From Fischerella sp. CENA71 (GTDB lineage: Bacteria; Cyanobacteriota; Cyanobacteriia; Cyanobacteriales; Nostocaceae): a stretch of 64,000 nucleotides of DNA. The stretch lies in contig JANBVI010000064.1 in the NCBI GenBank assembly GCA_024239075.1, positions 186,001-250,000 of the forward strand. The letters are read 5' to 3'. The notes below the pieces were generated by a model. That model had not been told where the DNA came from and made no database searches. It worked only from the letters and a program-made list of their open reading frames with translations. This document shows positions 54,211-64,000 of the stretch, piece after piece (the first letter of the stretch is position 1; each line of letters begins with the position of its first letter). The position numbers were made by a program, and so were the translations under genes.

Positions 54211-54499
54211 ATTTGCGTAAATAATTAGTAATTAGTAGTTAATCACAATTAGCAAATAGCAATTTACGTCTCATGTAACTTCTTGTAGTTCTATAATTTT
54301 GCCAAATTTCCTAATCTAGAAATCAAAAATTGGACTATATCTGGAAGCGATCGCTGTTAGAGAGTTATGTTATGAATATTATTATGTGTGCAGACGGTGT
54401 AGCAGCGAATCAACAGACGTCGCTTGAATGAATAAAAATAGGAATGGCGATCGCTGTAAACAGGGCTATTATTTCAGGATTTATAGCATCGTGTGTTTT

Positions 54500-54991
54500 T
54501 TATTTTGCTTCGGTAATTTTCAGAGTATAAGGAAAATACTCATCTCTGTTATAGGAACCAATCCAAATTTGATAGGTTCCAGGTAGCCACTCACCAACTA
54601 TACCAGGATTTTTACCATCAAAATCATCATTACACCAAGTACCACCAGGACCACTAATAATCAACGTTGTGTCCTCCGGACTATCTACTTGCAGCTTTAA
54701 GTAATCGAATTTTTTTCCTAACTCAAGTTGATGATCTGGTTTTTGATCAACAAATCCTGTACATGCTCCTGTAGACGTTTCTCTTTTAGCGACAACCTGA
54801 TTTCCTGGTAATGAACCTCCACTCATTCCGCGAACCTCAAAAGGATCTGGAAGAAATTTCGGACTAATACTGACATCACCAAATATGGGTGGTGGTGTTT
54901 CCTCAGCAAATGCTACCGTTTTTACTATCGATGCGATCGCGATACTGGCAATGATAAATGACATGTTTATTAATTTCCTTGGCATTTTCAT
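54500..54991 (-). CDS. Secreted hypothetical protein
   Basis: A 163-residue protein started at 54991 (alternative 54985; the longer frame to 55048 adds a non-signal N-terminus). Signal peptide MKMPRKLINMSFIIASIAIASIVKTVAFA, with the cut near AFAEE. The mature part is beta-rich with LELGKKFDYLKLQVDSPEDTTLIISGPGGTWCNDDFDGKNPGIVGEWLPGTYQIWIGSY, resembling a PPC-type or wall-exposed beta-sandwich. The Cys residues may form a disulfide. Role unknown; periplasmic. Confidence 0.68.
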   Translation of the reverse strand: MKMPRKLINMSFIIASIAIASIVKTVAFAEETPPPIFGDVSISPKFLPDPFEVRGMSGGSLPGNQVVAKRETSTGACTGFVDQKPDHQLELGKKFDYLKLQVDSPEDTTLIISGPGGTWCNDDFDGKNPGIVGEWLPGTYQIWIGSYNRDEYFPYTLKITEAK

Positions 54992-55450
54992 TAGATGATT
55001 GTCTAAAATTTTCTCAGTGTTATTGATGACACTAATTTTACATACCAAGTTCCTAAAATGAGGGAAATTGCTCAGGTATCGAAAACATAGACGACGAATA
55101 GCATCTTGATGTTCTGGTTTGTCATAAAAAGTTTTTTACTAGATAAACGTAGGGATGTACGACTGTGCGCCCCTACTACATATATTCCCTCACTAAGAAA
55201 TATTATTCACCCCCAAAAAATAGCCTTTTTAGGCAGTCAAAAGTTTATGGTGTCCAGGATTTGGGCTTATGGATTCCGAATTAGGAATTCATAATTTCTT
55301 ATAGACTCTTAACTTTCAGTAGGCATGATGAACTATCATCTCCAATGACAAGACCATACACAAACAACACTACCGTTTTACCCAAAAGTGGGCTGCAACA
55401 AAACTTTTACTAAAAAAGGTATTGTTTAATTATTAGTCAGGAGCCACAAA
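54992..55450. other. Intergenic region between divergent genes
   Basis: 459 bp. It contains a short GTGCGCCCCTACTAC string (about 55165-55180), a fragment of a repeat that recurs at about 56290-56315 (GCGCACAGCCATGCGCCCCTAC), and an ATTAGGAATTCATAATTTC run near 55280. No gene supported. Confidence 0.4.
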
Positions 55451-56266
55451 ATGGTTGCCCAAATTCAAGAATTAGAAGCCTCGCACTGGGTGAAAACTCG
55501 TTCTTCCCTTGATCCTGCCGAATCAAGCTTTTTAAGCTGGACAGGTAAAATATACGCTTTTGTCCCAGGTGAAAAACGCACACTCTTATTTAAAATGGTC
55601 GGCATGAGTGTGAGCCGATGCATTCCTACAGAAGCAGATTGCTGGGATTTTACCTCCAGGGAACTGACTTATTACCTCAACCCTGAAACAGAAGAGATTT
55701 TACATAAATGGGATAATCCTTGGACGGGGGAAACAGTTCCAGTCATGCACGTTGCTAATAACCCAGTACAAGGTCATTTTAAAGGCAAGTTTCCAGCGCA
55801 GATAGATGGTGAAAGTGCTACTTTTGTATTTGATATATTTCCTACCTATCCTAACCCCTTAATAGAAGATGCTAAATTAGCTCAATATACTCCTCAATCC
55901 ACTTATCAAGCAGCAGAGTTATTTAAAATTACAGTTCCCACCACAGATTTATTTAATTTAGAACTACCTTCAGTTTCTCAACTGAGATTAAGTTGGGATA
56001 GGATTGGTCAATGGCTACCCTGGATGAAAATGGGCGATCGCTCTGGTTATCTGATCTACAGTGCCTACGGTAGTAAAGTCCAAGGCTTCGATGCATTACC
56101 CGAACTGCTCAAAGATGAAATAAATACTCGCGTCCCTCTATACAAAAATGCTCCGAGATCCTTTTTGGATGTCGAAGACATGACTTCTTGGCTATACTTC
56201 CAACAAAATTTTGCTGCTTATCTAGCTGGTGAAAGATTCCCCCTACCAGCCGCAGAAGAAGATTAA
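55451..56266 (+). CDS. DUF1838 family protein
   Basis: A 271-residue soluble protein of DUF1838, with DPAESSFLSWTGKIYAFVPGEKRTLLFKMVGMSVSRC, EADCWDFTSRELTYYLNPETEEILHKWDNPWTGETVPVMHVANNPVQG and DRSGYLIYSAYGSKVQGFDALPELL. The role of the family is unknown. The ATG at 55451 is preceded by AGGAGCC (55439-55445), a good ribosome binding site. Confidence 0.83.
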   Translation: MVAQIQELEASHWVKTRSSLDPAESSFLSWTGKIYAFVPGEKRTLLFKMVGMSVSRCIPTEADCWDFTSRELTYYLNPETEEILHKWDNPWTGETVPVMHVANNPVQGHFKGKFPAQIDGESATFVFDIFPTYPNPLIEDAKLAQYTPQSTYQAAELFKITVPTTDLFNLELPSVSQLRLSWDRIGQWLPWMKMGDRSGYLIYSAYGSKVQGFDALPELLKDEINTRVPLYKNAPRSFLDVEDMTSWLYFQQNFAAYLAGERFPLPAAEED

Positions 56267-56334
56267 CAAAAATTTGCACAATTTATCCAGGGCGCACAGC
56301 CATGCGCCCCTACTCTAAGCATGTAATTTCTAAA

Positions 56335-56751
56335 TTACTGCCTTCTCCCATTGGTGAGAACATTAATGGCTCCACCTGTAATTGCACCATCAACTGCATC
56401 ACCAACAACATGTTTGGTATTACCACGTAGGATTGTACCAGTTACGGCACCTGCCGCTGCACCGACTCCCACATCTTGAACCACGTTACGCTTCTGACGA
56501 TTTTGGTACTGACGTCGTGTACCATGAACGGCGTTGACAGCTGCACCAGCTGCTGCACCCTTCACAGCATTGTTTACTACAGAACCACGTCCTCTGACAG
56601 CACCAGTGACTACACCAGCACCTGCTCCGATACCGAGGTCTTGTAGTATGTATTCATCAGCAGAAGCAGGTTTAGCAGGCACAAAGCTAGCACCAACTAA
56701 ACTTGTAGCTAGTAAGCCGGGTAAAAATGCGCGTTTAAAAATCTTGTTCAT
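56335..56751 (-). CDS. Secreted glycine-zipper-like small protein
   Basis: A 138-residue protein with a signal peptide (MNKIFKRAFLPGLLATSLVGASFVPAKPASA, cut near ASA-DEY). The mature part holds repeated Gly/Ala-rich segments (GIGAGAGVVTGAVRGRGSVVNNAVKGAAAGAAVNAV, GVGAAAGAVTGTILRG) like glycine-zipper outer-membrane or wall proteins. Two segments of similar sequence suggest an internal duplication. Role unknown. Confidence 0.72.
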   Translation of the reverse strand: MNKIFKRAFLPGLLATSLVGASFVPAKPASADEYILQDLGIGAGAGVVTGAVRGRGSVVNNAVKGAAAGAAVNAVHGTRRQYQNRQKRNVVQDVGVGAAAGAVTGTILRGNTKHVVGDAVDGAITGGAINVLTNGRRQ

Positions 56752-56958
56752 CGACTTTCCTTCTCAACTAAAGATCAGTGATTAAAAAATAGTCAAAGTT
56801 GAGATAGTTGTTTTTGACCATACTTTTAGTCTAGGCAATTGCTAGTTTTTTTGCATGAAAAATCTTTCATGATAACCGTACAAGAAAGTGAGGAAATGAA
56901 AGATATTAAAATCTTACTCCCTTTCTCATGCTTGTACCTTCTGCCATTTGCCTGAGAT

Positions 56959-57228
56959 TTAAAATGCCTGAATCCACTCTTTGATAGAATATTCAGTCCA
57001 AATTCCGTTTTGCCAGTAGGGATCATTTTCTACTAATTGGCGTACAGTATCTTCGTTTTCGGTTTCGTAGATACCAAAAACTTTTGTTAAATCTTTGGTA
57101 GGGCCAATCGTAATTAGGACACCAGATTCTTTTTGTTTTGCTAATCCATCTAAATGGGCTTGGCGGTAAGGAGCGCGTTTTTCGAGGACATTTTCACAGT
57201 AAGTCCCCCACATGATGTATTTTGCCAT
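56959..57228 (-). CDS. YciI-family protein
   Basis: An 89-residue protein started at the ATG at 57228 (MAKYIMWGTYCENVLEKRAPYRQAHLDGLAKQ). The ferredoxin-like YCII fold carries the conserved His in RQAHLDGL and the ending DPYWQNGIWTEYSIKEWIQAF. YciI proteins have ill-defined roles. The longer frame adds unrelated residues. Confidence 0.88.
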   Translation of the reverse strand: MAKYIMWGTYCENVLEKRAPYRQAHLDGLAKQKESGVLITIGPTKDLTKVFGIYETENEDTVRQLVENDPYWQNGIWTEYSIKEWIQAF

Positions 57229-57299
57229 ATGTTGTAATTCCCAAGATTTATTAGTAGTAAGTAGCCCTGACTGAGGTGCGTACACCAGGGTGAATAAAA

Positions 57300-57395
57300 A
57301 TATGCTTCCTACACCCCTATACCCTTACACCCTTTTTTGAAGTCAGTTAGTAGATAATAGGAGCGAATGGCATTCGCCCCTACTAACCAATGATT
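57300..57395. repeat. Intergenic repeats before the pheT 3' end
   Basis: TACACCCCTATACCCTTACACC (near 57310) is a second copy of the string at 13556-13578. GGAGCGAATGGCATTCGCCCC (about 57359-57380) is an imperfect palindrome of the cyanobacterial GCGAATGGCATTCGCC type. Confidence 0.65.
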
Positions 57396-59829
57396 AACTT
57401 CTTAAAGCAACACCAAATTTTTCGACCAATGTATCACGAACTTTTTGATGCACGGGTTCAACTTCAGCATCAGTGAGAGTGCGATCGCTTGCTCGATAAA
57501 TGAGGCGGAATGCTAAACTCCGTTGTCCTTGGGGTACGTGTTCGCCACGATATTGATCAAACAGTTCTACAGATTCGAGTAAATCTTTACCTGCTTTGGT
57601 AATTGCTTTTTCAATTTCGGCAACTGTGACTTTTACTGGTGCAAAGAAGGCAATATCTCTGTCTGTCGCTGGATAGGTAGAATAAGGTTTGAATGTGGGT
57701 ATGGCAATTTCATCTTGATCTAGTGCATCCAATAACACATCTAAATCTAGTTGAAACACGTAAACTGCTTCTGGTAAGCTTCTTTCGTGTCGCAGTTGGG
57801 GATGTAACTGTCCAAAGATACCAAGTCTGTTACCTCTAATCCATAAAGAAGCAGTTCTACCTGGATGTAAACGCTGATCACGACAATCTGGTTGATATTC
57901 TACGTCCAAACTCAGACGTTGAAATACACTATCTAAAATACCTTTGGCTTCATACCAAGTCATGGGCTGCTCGCGTCCACTGCTTGTCCACTTGCTGGAT
58001 CTGCGATCGCCTCCCAAAATCCCAGCGATGGCGTCTGCTTCTTGCAATCCGCTTTCTTCTTGCCAGAAAATACGTCCAATTTCAAATCCGTTGAGCGTCC
58101 CGTTGCCTTGTTCTAAGTTATACACAAAAGCGTCTATTAACCCAGCTATTAAATCTGTGCGTAGGGCTGAATACTCTACAAATAAAGGATTTGCCAGCGC
58201 TATTTGTCTATCTTCTCCTGGCTTGACTAAGGAGTAATGCATTAATTCTGTCAAGCCTTCTGCTCGCAAACATGCGCGTAATTGACGCAGGATTTCCACA
58301 TCAAAAGGCAGATAACCAGCTTCTGACTTTTCTGGTAAGGTGTCACAGAAACGATTGTAGCCGTAGAGACGGGCAATTTCTTCTACTAAATCAATTTCCC
58401 GTTCTAAATCGCGGTAACGATAGGGTGGTACTGTCACTGTCCATTTGCGCTCACCAGCAGGAGTTAGTTGACATCCTAATGCAGTCAGGGTGCACTCTAC
58501 ATCTTCAGGTTGTAGTTCTGTTGGTTGCTTACCAGAATCAACAGGTCCCAACACTTGATTCACCCGATCTAATCGTAGTTCGATAGAACGTGTCCAAGTC
58601 GATGGATCGGGGCGAGTATCGGAAATTTCCTGAGTCACAAGATTTCCTTGAGCGAGTTCGGTAATCAGACTCAGGGCGCGGCGTGTGGCTATTTCCAAGC
58701 CAGCACTATTTATACCCCGTTCGTATCGAGCTGAAGATTCACTTCTTAAACCCACGCTCCGAGAAGAGCGGCGAATCGCTACGGAATCAAATAAAGCTGC
58801 TTCTAATACTATGTTTTGTGTACCTGCGTGGACTTCGCTGTCTTCGCCACCCATCACACCAGCCAAAGCAACGGGTTTATCGTTGGCGGTAATCAGTAAG
58901 TTTTGAGTGGTGAGGGTACGAGTTTGTCCATCTAGGGTTTTGAGGGTTTCGCCAGCGTTAGCAAAGCGAACACCAATGGCGAGCTTTTGGTTTCCGGCGA
59001 TGGCAACCAAGCGATCGCGATCAAATGCGTGTAATGGCTGTCCCCATTCTAACAATACATAGTTAGTAATATCCACTACATTATTAATCGGTCTGACTCC
59101 CGCAGCCCGTAAACGCTGTTGTAACCAATCAGGGGAGTGATCAATTTTTACCTGTTCAATTAAAGTACCAATATAGGCGGGGCAAGCTTGCGTATCAGCT
59201 ACCTTAATAGCCAAATTTCCTGCACCTTGCGAAATTGAAACTTCACCAGGCTCTGGAATAGTTATTTTTGCACCTGTCAGTGCTGCAACTTCTCGCGCTA
59301 TACCCACCATACTTAGAGCATCAGCACGATTAGCAGTAGCAGTCACATCGAGAATGACATCATCTAAACCCAACAAAGGACGCACATCGCTACCCAATTG
59401 CAGATTCTCTTGGGTAAAAATATGAATTCCGTCTACATCAGTTGGTAAACCTAGTTCTTTCAAAGAACAAATCATCCCATTGGATGGGACACCACGCAGT
59501 TTTGCAGGTTTAATTTTTAAATCGATATTTGGTAGATAAGTACCTACTGTTGCAATAGGCACATATATATCTGCCCGGACATTAGGAGCGCCGCAGACAA
59601 TATTGAGAGTTTCTCCTGTTCCGATATCAACTTGACAAACACTTAATTTATCAGCATTGGGATGGGGTTGGCGTTCCAGCACTCTCCCAATCACAACACC
59701 ATTTGCCCAAGTGCGGCGATCTTCAATATCTTCTACCTCAAACCCTGCCATTGTCAGAGTTTCTGCTAATTCTTCCGGGTTAAGTTTTACCTCGACTAGT
59801 TCCCGTAGCCATTTAAGAGAAATACGCAT
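57394..59829 (-). CDS. pheT: Phenylalanyl-tRNA synthetase beta subunit
   Basis: An 811-residue protein. The domain order is EMAP/OB-type tRNA binding (about 40-150: [25 protein letters not shown]), B3/B4 editing (about 210-385, [29 protein letters not shown]), B5 (about 410-490), the class II core (about 500-700) and the ferredoxin-like anticodon-binding domain at the end ([16 protein letters not shown]...). Full length for the family. pheS is not next to it, as usual in cyanobacteria. Confidence 0.96.
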   Translation of the reverse strand: MRISLKWLRELVEVKLNPEELAETLTMAGFEVEDIEDRRTWANGVVIGRVLERQPHPNADKLSVCQVDIGTGETLNIVCGAPNVRADIYVPIATVGTYLPNIDLKIKPAKLRGVPSNGMICSLKELGLPTDVDGIHIFTQENLQLGSDVRPLLGLDDVILDVTATANRADALSMVGIAREVAALTGAKITIPEPGEVSISQGAGNLAIKVADTQACPAYIGTLIEQVKIDHSPDWLQQRLRAAGVRPINNVVDITNYVLLEWGQPLHAFDRDRLVAIAGNQKLAIGVRFANAGETLKTLDGQTRTLTTQNLLITANDKPVALAGVMGGEDSEVHAGTQNIVLEAALFDSVAIRRSSRSVGLRSESSARYERGINSAGLEIATRRALSLITELAQGNLVTQEISDTRPDPSTWTRSIELRLDRVNQVLGPVDSGKQPTELQPEDVECTLTALGCQLTPAGERKWTVTVPPYRYRDLEREIDLVEEIARLYGYNRFCDTLPEKSEAGYLPFDVEILRQLRACLRAEGLTELMHYSLVKPGEDRQIALANPLFVEYSALRTDLIAGLIDAFVYNLEQGNGTLNGFEIGRIFWQEESGLQEADAIAGILGGDRRSSKWTSSGREQPMTWYEAKGILDSVFQRLSLDVEYQPDCRDQRLHPGRTASLWIRGNRLGIFGQLHPQLRHERSLPEAVYVFQLDLDVLLDALDQDEIAIPTFKPYSTYPATDRDIAFFAPVKVTVAEIEKAITKAGKDLLESVELFDQYRGEHVPQGQRSLAFRLIYRASDRTLTDAEVEPVHQKVRDTLVEKFGVALRS

Positions 59830-60262
59830 GGAATGTGTGCTTGTGCGAAATCAGAACTGAAATTCAGAATGCAAACACTATTTTAGAATTAATCGCCTAA
59901 GTTCCTCATCCATTAGAGTAATCAATTTTGTTTGACCAAGAGGCAATGCCACGATACAACTATAAAGCTATCCTCTACAAGTTATACTATTGAGTCAAAA
60001 TTAAACATTGTAGCGATACTGCTTGATTAAGGATTTTCATTATAATTTTGGGCTTGTAGAGACGTTCCAGTGCAATATATCTAAAATCTTTCTGAACCGA
60101 GCAATAGTAATTCCGATCTCACTATCTCATCTCATTACTAAAGCTATAACTAAAAACTCATTATTATTTTTCTAATTGTATGAAATAAAATTAGAACAAT
60201 TAAGCACACGAATTTATACTCTAAATATTTTGACTCTAGAAAGTTAACTCTTAATCAAATTC
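59830..60262. other. Intergenic region, repeat fragment only
   Basis: 433 bp upstream of pheT. A half copy of the GTAGAGACG repeat lies near 60056. No gene seen. Confidence 0.4.
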
Positions 60263-61654
60263 TTATGTTAAATGCATAAATACCATCTTCAGTAAATCTG
60301 CACGCGTAAATGGTTTTGTTAAATATCCCGATGCTCCGACAAATTTGGCTCTCACTTTATCTACAATTCCCTTACTACCTGTAACCATCACGATTGGCGT
60401 CTCTTTAAACATCGAATTATTACGAATAATCCGACATAATTCATAACCATCAATTCCTTCCATATTCAGATCCAATAAAATCAAGTCTGGTTTATGTCTA
60501 ATCACTGCCATGACTGCTTTGAGTGGATCACTGATTGTAACTACCGAAAAGTTTTCTTCTTCTAAAAAACGGCTAATTTCTCTCAAAAATGTTGGACTAT
60601 CATCTATAGAAACAATTTTATATTTTTTGCGGATACTGGTAGGAGCAGGATTAGCTTGTTGTAGATTTGGGTTGATATTAATAGGGTTTGTAAATTCTTG
60701 TAGTTTTTTTCTTCTCGCTTGAGTAACCTGTGAGAGTTCGTCAGAGATTGTTTGAGTTTTGGTATTACTATTTTCTACAGAAGTTATATCTGCTAATTCT
60801 TGCTTTTTTAATAAATTTATTTCATCAGGTTCTGTTATTTGTTCAAATGTTTTAGGTAATTTATCAAAAGGTGGATCTGGTTCATGTAATAAAATTGCCC
60901 CATTTATGATGTATGGATACAGCGTTTTCAGCACATGGATTTCATCTTGATTCATAATCACGGCCAGATGACGTAGGCTAAAACCTTTCATCCATTCACT
61001 AAGATTCTGCTGTATTTCTGGTAAATCTGTTTGTGAACTTAAAGTTTTCACACGCAAATATGGACGCTGATACGGAGATGAAATATGCGGTGCGAAAGAC
61101 TCCCAATCTTGTAACCTACCTTGACAACGTTCTAGTAGTTTTCCAACATCAAGCCTACAAATGATTGGCATCCGTTCTGGATTTTCTTTTAATTCATAAT
61201 TACCTTGTTTGATTAAGATAAACGATTCAATTACTTCTTTTGCCAATTCTTGAAGTAGTATGGCTGCTTGCGTTGGGTTGAGATGTTTTTGACTAACTAA
61301 CCAGCAAATAGCCTGATATTCATAAGGTCTTTGATCAATAATAGATTCTTCAGAAATTGAACTATGCAGTTCTGTTGATTGAGTATAAGAATCTGGTTCA
61401 AATAGTAGACGTAATTGAATACGAATTTCACTACTAAGGGTGGGAATCCGATGACTGAGGCGACGCAAGTGACGTTCTAGTCTATCGAAGGGTTCGATGG
61501 AATGGGTAGCAAATGTAATTTTGCCTTGATCCAGAAAAATAGACCAGGTAACTGAGTTACTCAGCACTTGTAAATGAGTACTATCAGAACAGTTGGATAA
61601 TTGTCTTAACAAACTTAGAGGACGTAGATTTGTGAATGTGCCGTAATTATTCAT
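60263..61654 (-). CDS. PatA-like protein: PATAN domain and receiver domain
   Basis: A 463-residue regulator. An N-terminal PATAN-type region (about 1-190, HLQVLSNSVTWSIFLDQGKITFATHSIEPFDRLERHLRRL) is followed by a helical middle region (190-300), a basic linker, and a receiver domain (about 340-463). The phosphoacceptor Asp is in LILLDLNMEGIDGYE, with TGSKG and KPF at the end. It has the layout of Anabaena PatA, which governs heterocyst pattern, and of PATAN regulators of phototaxis (PixG, PilG). There are no cheW/cheA-like genes beside it, so this is an orphan member. Cyanobacteria carry several such paralogues. Confidence 0.87.
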   Translation of the reverse strand: MNNYGTFTNLRPLSLLRQLSNCSDSTHLQVLSNSVTWSIFLDQGKITFATHSIEPFDRLERHLRRLSHRIPTLSSEIRIQLRLLFEPDSYTQSTELHSSISEESIIDQRPYEYQAICWLVSQKHLNPTQAAILLQELAKEVIESFILIKQGNYELKENPERMPIICRLDVGKLLERCQGRLQDWESFAPHISSPYQRPYLRVKTLSSQTDLPEIQQNLSEWMKGFSLRHLAVIMNQDEIHVLKTLYPYIINGAILLHEPDPPFDKLPKTFEQITEPDEINLLKKQELADITSVENSNTKTQTISDELSQVTQARRKKLQEFTNPININPNLQQANPAPTSIRKKYKIVSIDDSPTFLREISRFLEEENFSVVTISDPLKAVMAVIRHKPDLILLDLNMEGIDGYELCRIIRNNSMFKETPIVMVTGSKGIVDKVRAKFVGASGYLTKPFTRADLLKMVFMHLT

Positions 61655-62265
61655 TTCCTTGGAGAATTTACGGGAAAATAGCAGTTTGTATGATCATTCG
61701 CATTCTTAGGCGAGTTTTGCATTTTGTTATTTCTAATTTCTTTGCAAAAATATTTTTTGACTTGTCTTGTATATCTTACAAGCTATAAAAGCTACTCTCA
61801 GGAGAATTGTTAAATTTTGTATAGGTGTGGCAACAAATTTTTGAAGTTTTTGCTTTGACTTGTTCCGTCTTTTGATATAGTTTCCATCAACTAACAACTA
61901 ATGATGAGAATACTAATTATGTTTAATTAGTTTTACTTAAAAAACGAATCTTCTACATGAAATCTTTAAAATATCCTACCGGCTTCAGTTACGCAGTTAT
62001 TGTATTCTATAAATTAATATGTATAAGTTATTTTAAATAAGCTTCTACAGTCAATGCAAAGCCTTAGTAACTTCTCTTTTAGATCACTAACTCTTAAGGA
62101 ATACTTTTGACAACCTTTATGTAATTTGGGTATTGCTAATTGTTTAATAACTAGTAAACTATCTAAAAATCCAAAAACATCTAGGTAGTCTTGCAAACCT
62201 AGAAACTATATACTTTTGAGAGCAAGGAAAATAGTAGTTTTAAGTTTAGTATAACACAAAAAGTT
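61655..62265. other. Intergenic region between divergent genes
   Basis: 611 bp of AT-rich DNA between the PatA-like gene and the VWA gene. No gene, terminator, or repeat family seen. Promoters for both are presumed here. Confidence 0.4.
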
Positions 62266-62940
62266 ATGACCGATACATTAAGACTTGATGAAGTCGTTGA
62301 GTTTGCTGAGAACCCAGAACCACGTTGTCCTTGCGTATTACTACTTGATACGTCTGGCTCAATGCAAGGAATGGCAATCAATGCATTAAATGAAGGATTA
62401 CTGAGCTTTAGGGATGAATTAATAAAAAACTCCTTGGCTTCGAGAAGAGTAGAGGTAGCAATAGTTACTTTTGATAGTCATATCAACATCGTACAAGACT
62501 TCGTGACTGCCGACCAGTTCAATCCGCCCATACTCACAGCGCAAGGACTAACGAATATGGGTTCTGGTATCCATAAAGCTTTGGACTTAATTCAAGAACG
62601 CAAAGCTCAGTATCGCGCTAATGGTATTGCTTACTATCGTCCTTGGGTGTTCATGATTACTGATGGAGAACCGCAAGGTGAAGCAGATAATTTGGTAGAT
62701 CAGGCCGCAAAACGACTGCAAGCAGATGAAGTAAATAAACGTGTTGCTTTTTTTACGGTAGGTGTGGAAAATGCTAATATGGCACGCTTAAGTCAAATAG
62801 CTGTACGTACCCCCTTAAAGCTAACGGGATTGAACTTTGTTGAGCTGTTTGTCTGGTTATCTGCCAGTATGTCAGCGGTTTCTCATTCTAAAGTGGATGA
62901 GCAGGTGGCACTACCTCCGATTGGTTGGGGTTCTGTTTGA
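62266..62940 (+). CDS. VWA-domain protein, TerY-like
   Basis: A 224-residue protein consisting of a von Willebrand A domain. The MIDAS motif DTSGS (D28-S30-S32, in VLLLDTSGSMQG), the Thr in LTNMGSGIHKAL and the Asp in MITDGEPQGEA bind a divalent cation. The order VWA - PP2C - kinase (next two genes) is the TerY triad reported in many bacteria with tellurium/stress-type operons. The protein likely acts as an adaptor for the phosphatase and kinase. The stop lies 53 bp before the next start. Confidence 0.88.
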   Translation: MTDTLRLDEVVEFAENPEPRCPCVLLLDTSGSMQGMAINALNEGLLSFRDELIKNSLASRRVEVAIVTFDSHINIVQDFVTADQFNPPILTAQGLTNMGSGIHKALDLIQERKAQYRANGIAYYRPWVFMITDGEPQGEADNLVDQAAKRLQADEVNKRVAFFTVGVENANMARLSQIAVRTPLKLTGLNFVELFVWLSASMSAVSHSKVDEQVALPPIGWGSV

Positions 62941-62992
62941 TGTAAGATTGCATATTTTGTACTTACACAGCTGTTGGAAATATTTAGAGTTT

Positions 62993-63775
62993 ATGAAAAC
63001 TTCAACAAGGACACCTCAATGGCGGGTAGTGGCTGCATCAGTATGTGGCACAAGCCATGTTAAAAACAAGCAGCTGTGTCAGGACGCTCACCACTTTGCA
63101 ATCTTGCCTGAGAATGTCTTGGTGGTGTCAGCAGCAGATGGCGCGGGTTCAGCAATTTTAGGAAAAGTAGGAGCAATGATTGCAGCAGAAACAGCAGTAG
63201 CTACTATTTCTGCTCATCAGGAAGTTTCCCGACGTACTTTAATTGATGATAGTTTTGTGCGATCGCTCCTCACCGACGCCATACTAGCCGCCAAAAAAGC
63301 AGTAGAAGCAGAAGCTGCTGCTTGCAACAAACAACCCCAAGATTTAGCAAGCACCTTAATTGTTCTAGTCGCCACACCCGAAAATGTAGCAGTAGCTCAA
63401 ATCGGCGATGGTGTCGCAGTCGCAAAGGATAGTTTGGGCAACTTGATTGCCTTAACTATGCCTGATAATGGTGAATACATGAACGAAACCACTTTTTTGG
63501 TTTCTCCCGCTGCCATGGAAAAAGTACAAGTAAAGCTGTGGCGTCACCCGGTTGTCAACATTGGTGTTCTCACTGATGGCTTACAATTGCTGGCGATGAA
63601 CATGGCTGTAAGCGCACCTCACAAACCTTTCTTTTTTCCCTTATTCGATTTTGTCGCCAGTGCTGAGGACAAGATCATCGCCAAAGAGCAACTTGTAAAG
63701 TTTTTACGTTCAGACAGGATTACCCAACGTACAGATGATGACTTAACGCTGGTGATAGCAGCATTAACTGATTAA
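62993..63775 (+). CDS. PP2C-type Ser/Thr protein phosphatase of TerY triad
   Basis: A 260-residue protein started at the ATG at 62993; the longer frame overlaps the VWA gene with unrelated sequence. PP2C motifs are QDAHHF (near 23), SAADGAGSA (near 42), LASTLIVLVA, VAQIGDGVAVA, GVLTDGLQLLAM and DDDLTLVIAAL. Metal-binding Asp residues are in place. It should dephosphorylate Ser/Thr targets, likely opposing the kinase encoded next. Confidence 0.88.
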   Translation: MKTSTRTPQWRVVAASVCGTSHVKNKQLCQDAHHFAILPENVLVVSAADGAGSAILGKVGAMIAAETAVATISAHQEVSRRTLIDDSFVRSLLTDAILAAKKAVEAEAAACNKQPQDLASTLIVLVATPENVAVAQIGDGVAVAKDSLGNLIALTMPDNGEYMNETTFLVSPAAMEKVQVKLWRHPVVNIGVLTDGLQLLAMNMAVSAPHKPFFFPLFDFVASAEDKIIAKEQLVKFLRSDRITQRTDDDLTLVIAALTD

Positions 63776-63837
63776 CAAAATTAGCAATAGGATTGCTGTT
63801 TAAAATTACATACACCTTTCCCAACACTAAATATATC

Positions 63838-64000
63838 ATGCAGGTACTACGTTGTCTTCCCAACCAACAAATTTCTCATCTTAACCTCACTGTCAGTTTA
63901 GGACGTGGTGGTGAAGCTTGTATTTACACAGTGCCAACTGACGCAAGTGCAGTCGCCAAGGTCTATCACAAACCATCTGAGGTACAGGCACGAAAGCTGG
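63838..64000 (+). CDS. Ser/Thr protein kinase, 5' part (truncated by window end)
   Basis: The reading frame starts at the ATG at 63838 and runs off the window after 54 codons. It begins with a kinase glycine-rich loop GRGGEACIY and the lysine-containing strand SAVAKVYHK. Only the N-lobe is visible. Position and motif fit the kinase of the VWA-PP2C-kinase triad, of which some members have a helix-hairpin-helix C-terminus. 62 bp after the PP2C stop. Confidence 0.75.
   Translation, partial: MQVLRCLPNQQISHLNLTVSLGRGGEACIYTVPTDASAVAKVYHKPSEVQARKL

Overview
The window is a chromosomal segment from a filamentous, probably heterocyst-forming cyanobacterium (order Nostocales). The evidence is the many HIP1 octamers (GCGATCGC), an NdhM subunit, cobaltochelatase CobN, a PATAN/PatA-type response regulator, and the order sigC - furA - peptidoglycan-binding protein. 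As I recall, Anabaena PCC 7120 has the same order (all1692, all1691, alr1690). Intergenic DNA is AT-rich and full of short dispersed repeats of the kind known from Nostocales. I cannot name the species.

Layout. 1-3.7 kb: a membrane cytochrome b with a molybdopterin oxidoreductase, then PsiE-like, NarM-like and DJ-1/PfpI proteins. 3.9-11 kb: a phospho-signalling and protease locus. It holds an FHA-PrsW intramembrane protease, facing a probable operon of PP2C phosphatase (with a kinase-like N-terminus), CHAT-FHA caspase-like protein and a 214-residue unknown. 11-25.6 kb: mostly household and regulatory genes (phytase-like esterase, ndhM, response regulator, GAF protein, glycosyltransferase, CtpB protease, YdcF, RecJ, GNAT, PD-(D/E)XK nuclease). 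25.8-34.8 kb: an accessory-looking stretch with two cell-wall-active proteins, three small unknowns, a cupin protein, and a 1493-residue HTH/nuclease-like/NACHT/WD40 protein that ends 11 bp from a tRNA-Pro. 35-46.8 kb: lipA, gpsA, sigC, furA, a peptidoglycan-binding protein, cobN and a hybrid GAF histidine kinase. 47-61.7 kb: small unknowns, an L,D-transpeptidase, leuC and leuD, trhO, secreted small proteins, a YciI protein, pheT and a PatA-like regulator. 62-64 kb: the start of a VWA/TerY - PP2C - Ser/Thr kinase triad, with the kinase cut by the window end.

Themes. (i) Ser/Thr phospho-signalling recurs: two FHA proteins fused to proteases, two PP2C phosphatases and a kinase. The 3.9-11 kb cluster is the best candidate for a little-described system: protein phosphorylation could gate a caspase-like and an intramembrane protease. 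(ii) The NACHT-WD40 protein has the layout of an NLR-like sensor with a nuclease-like effector. (iii) Short repeats have entered genes: recJ carries one in-frame block and cobN two, and other copies flank recJ and gpsA. (iv) Ahead of leuC, a perfect 13-bp inverted repeat buries the Shine-Dalgarno of a 23-codon reading frame, and a second strong hairpin lies in the leader.

All functions come from reading motifs and from memory of the families. No database search was run.
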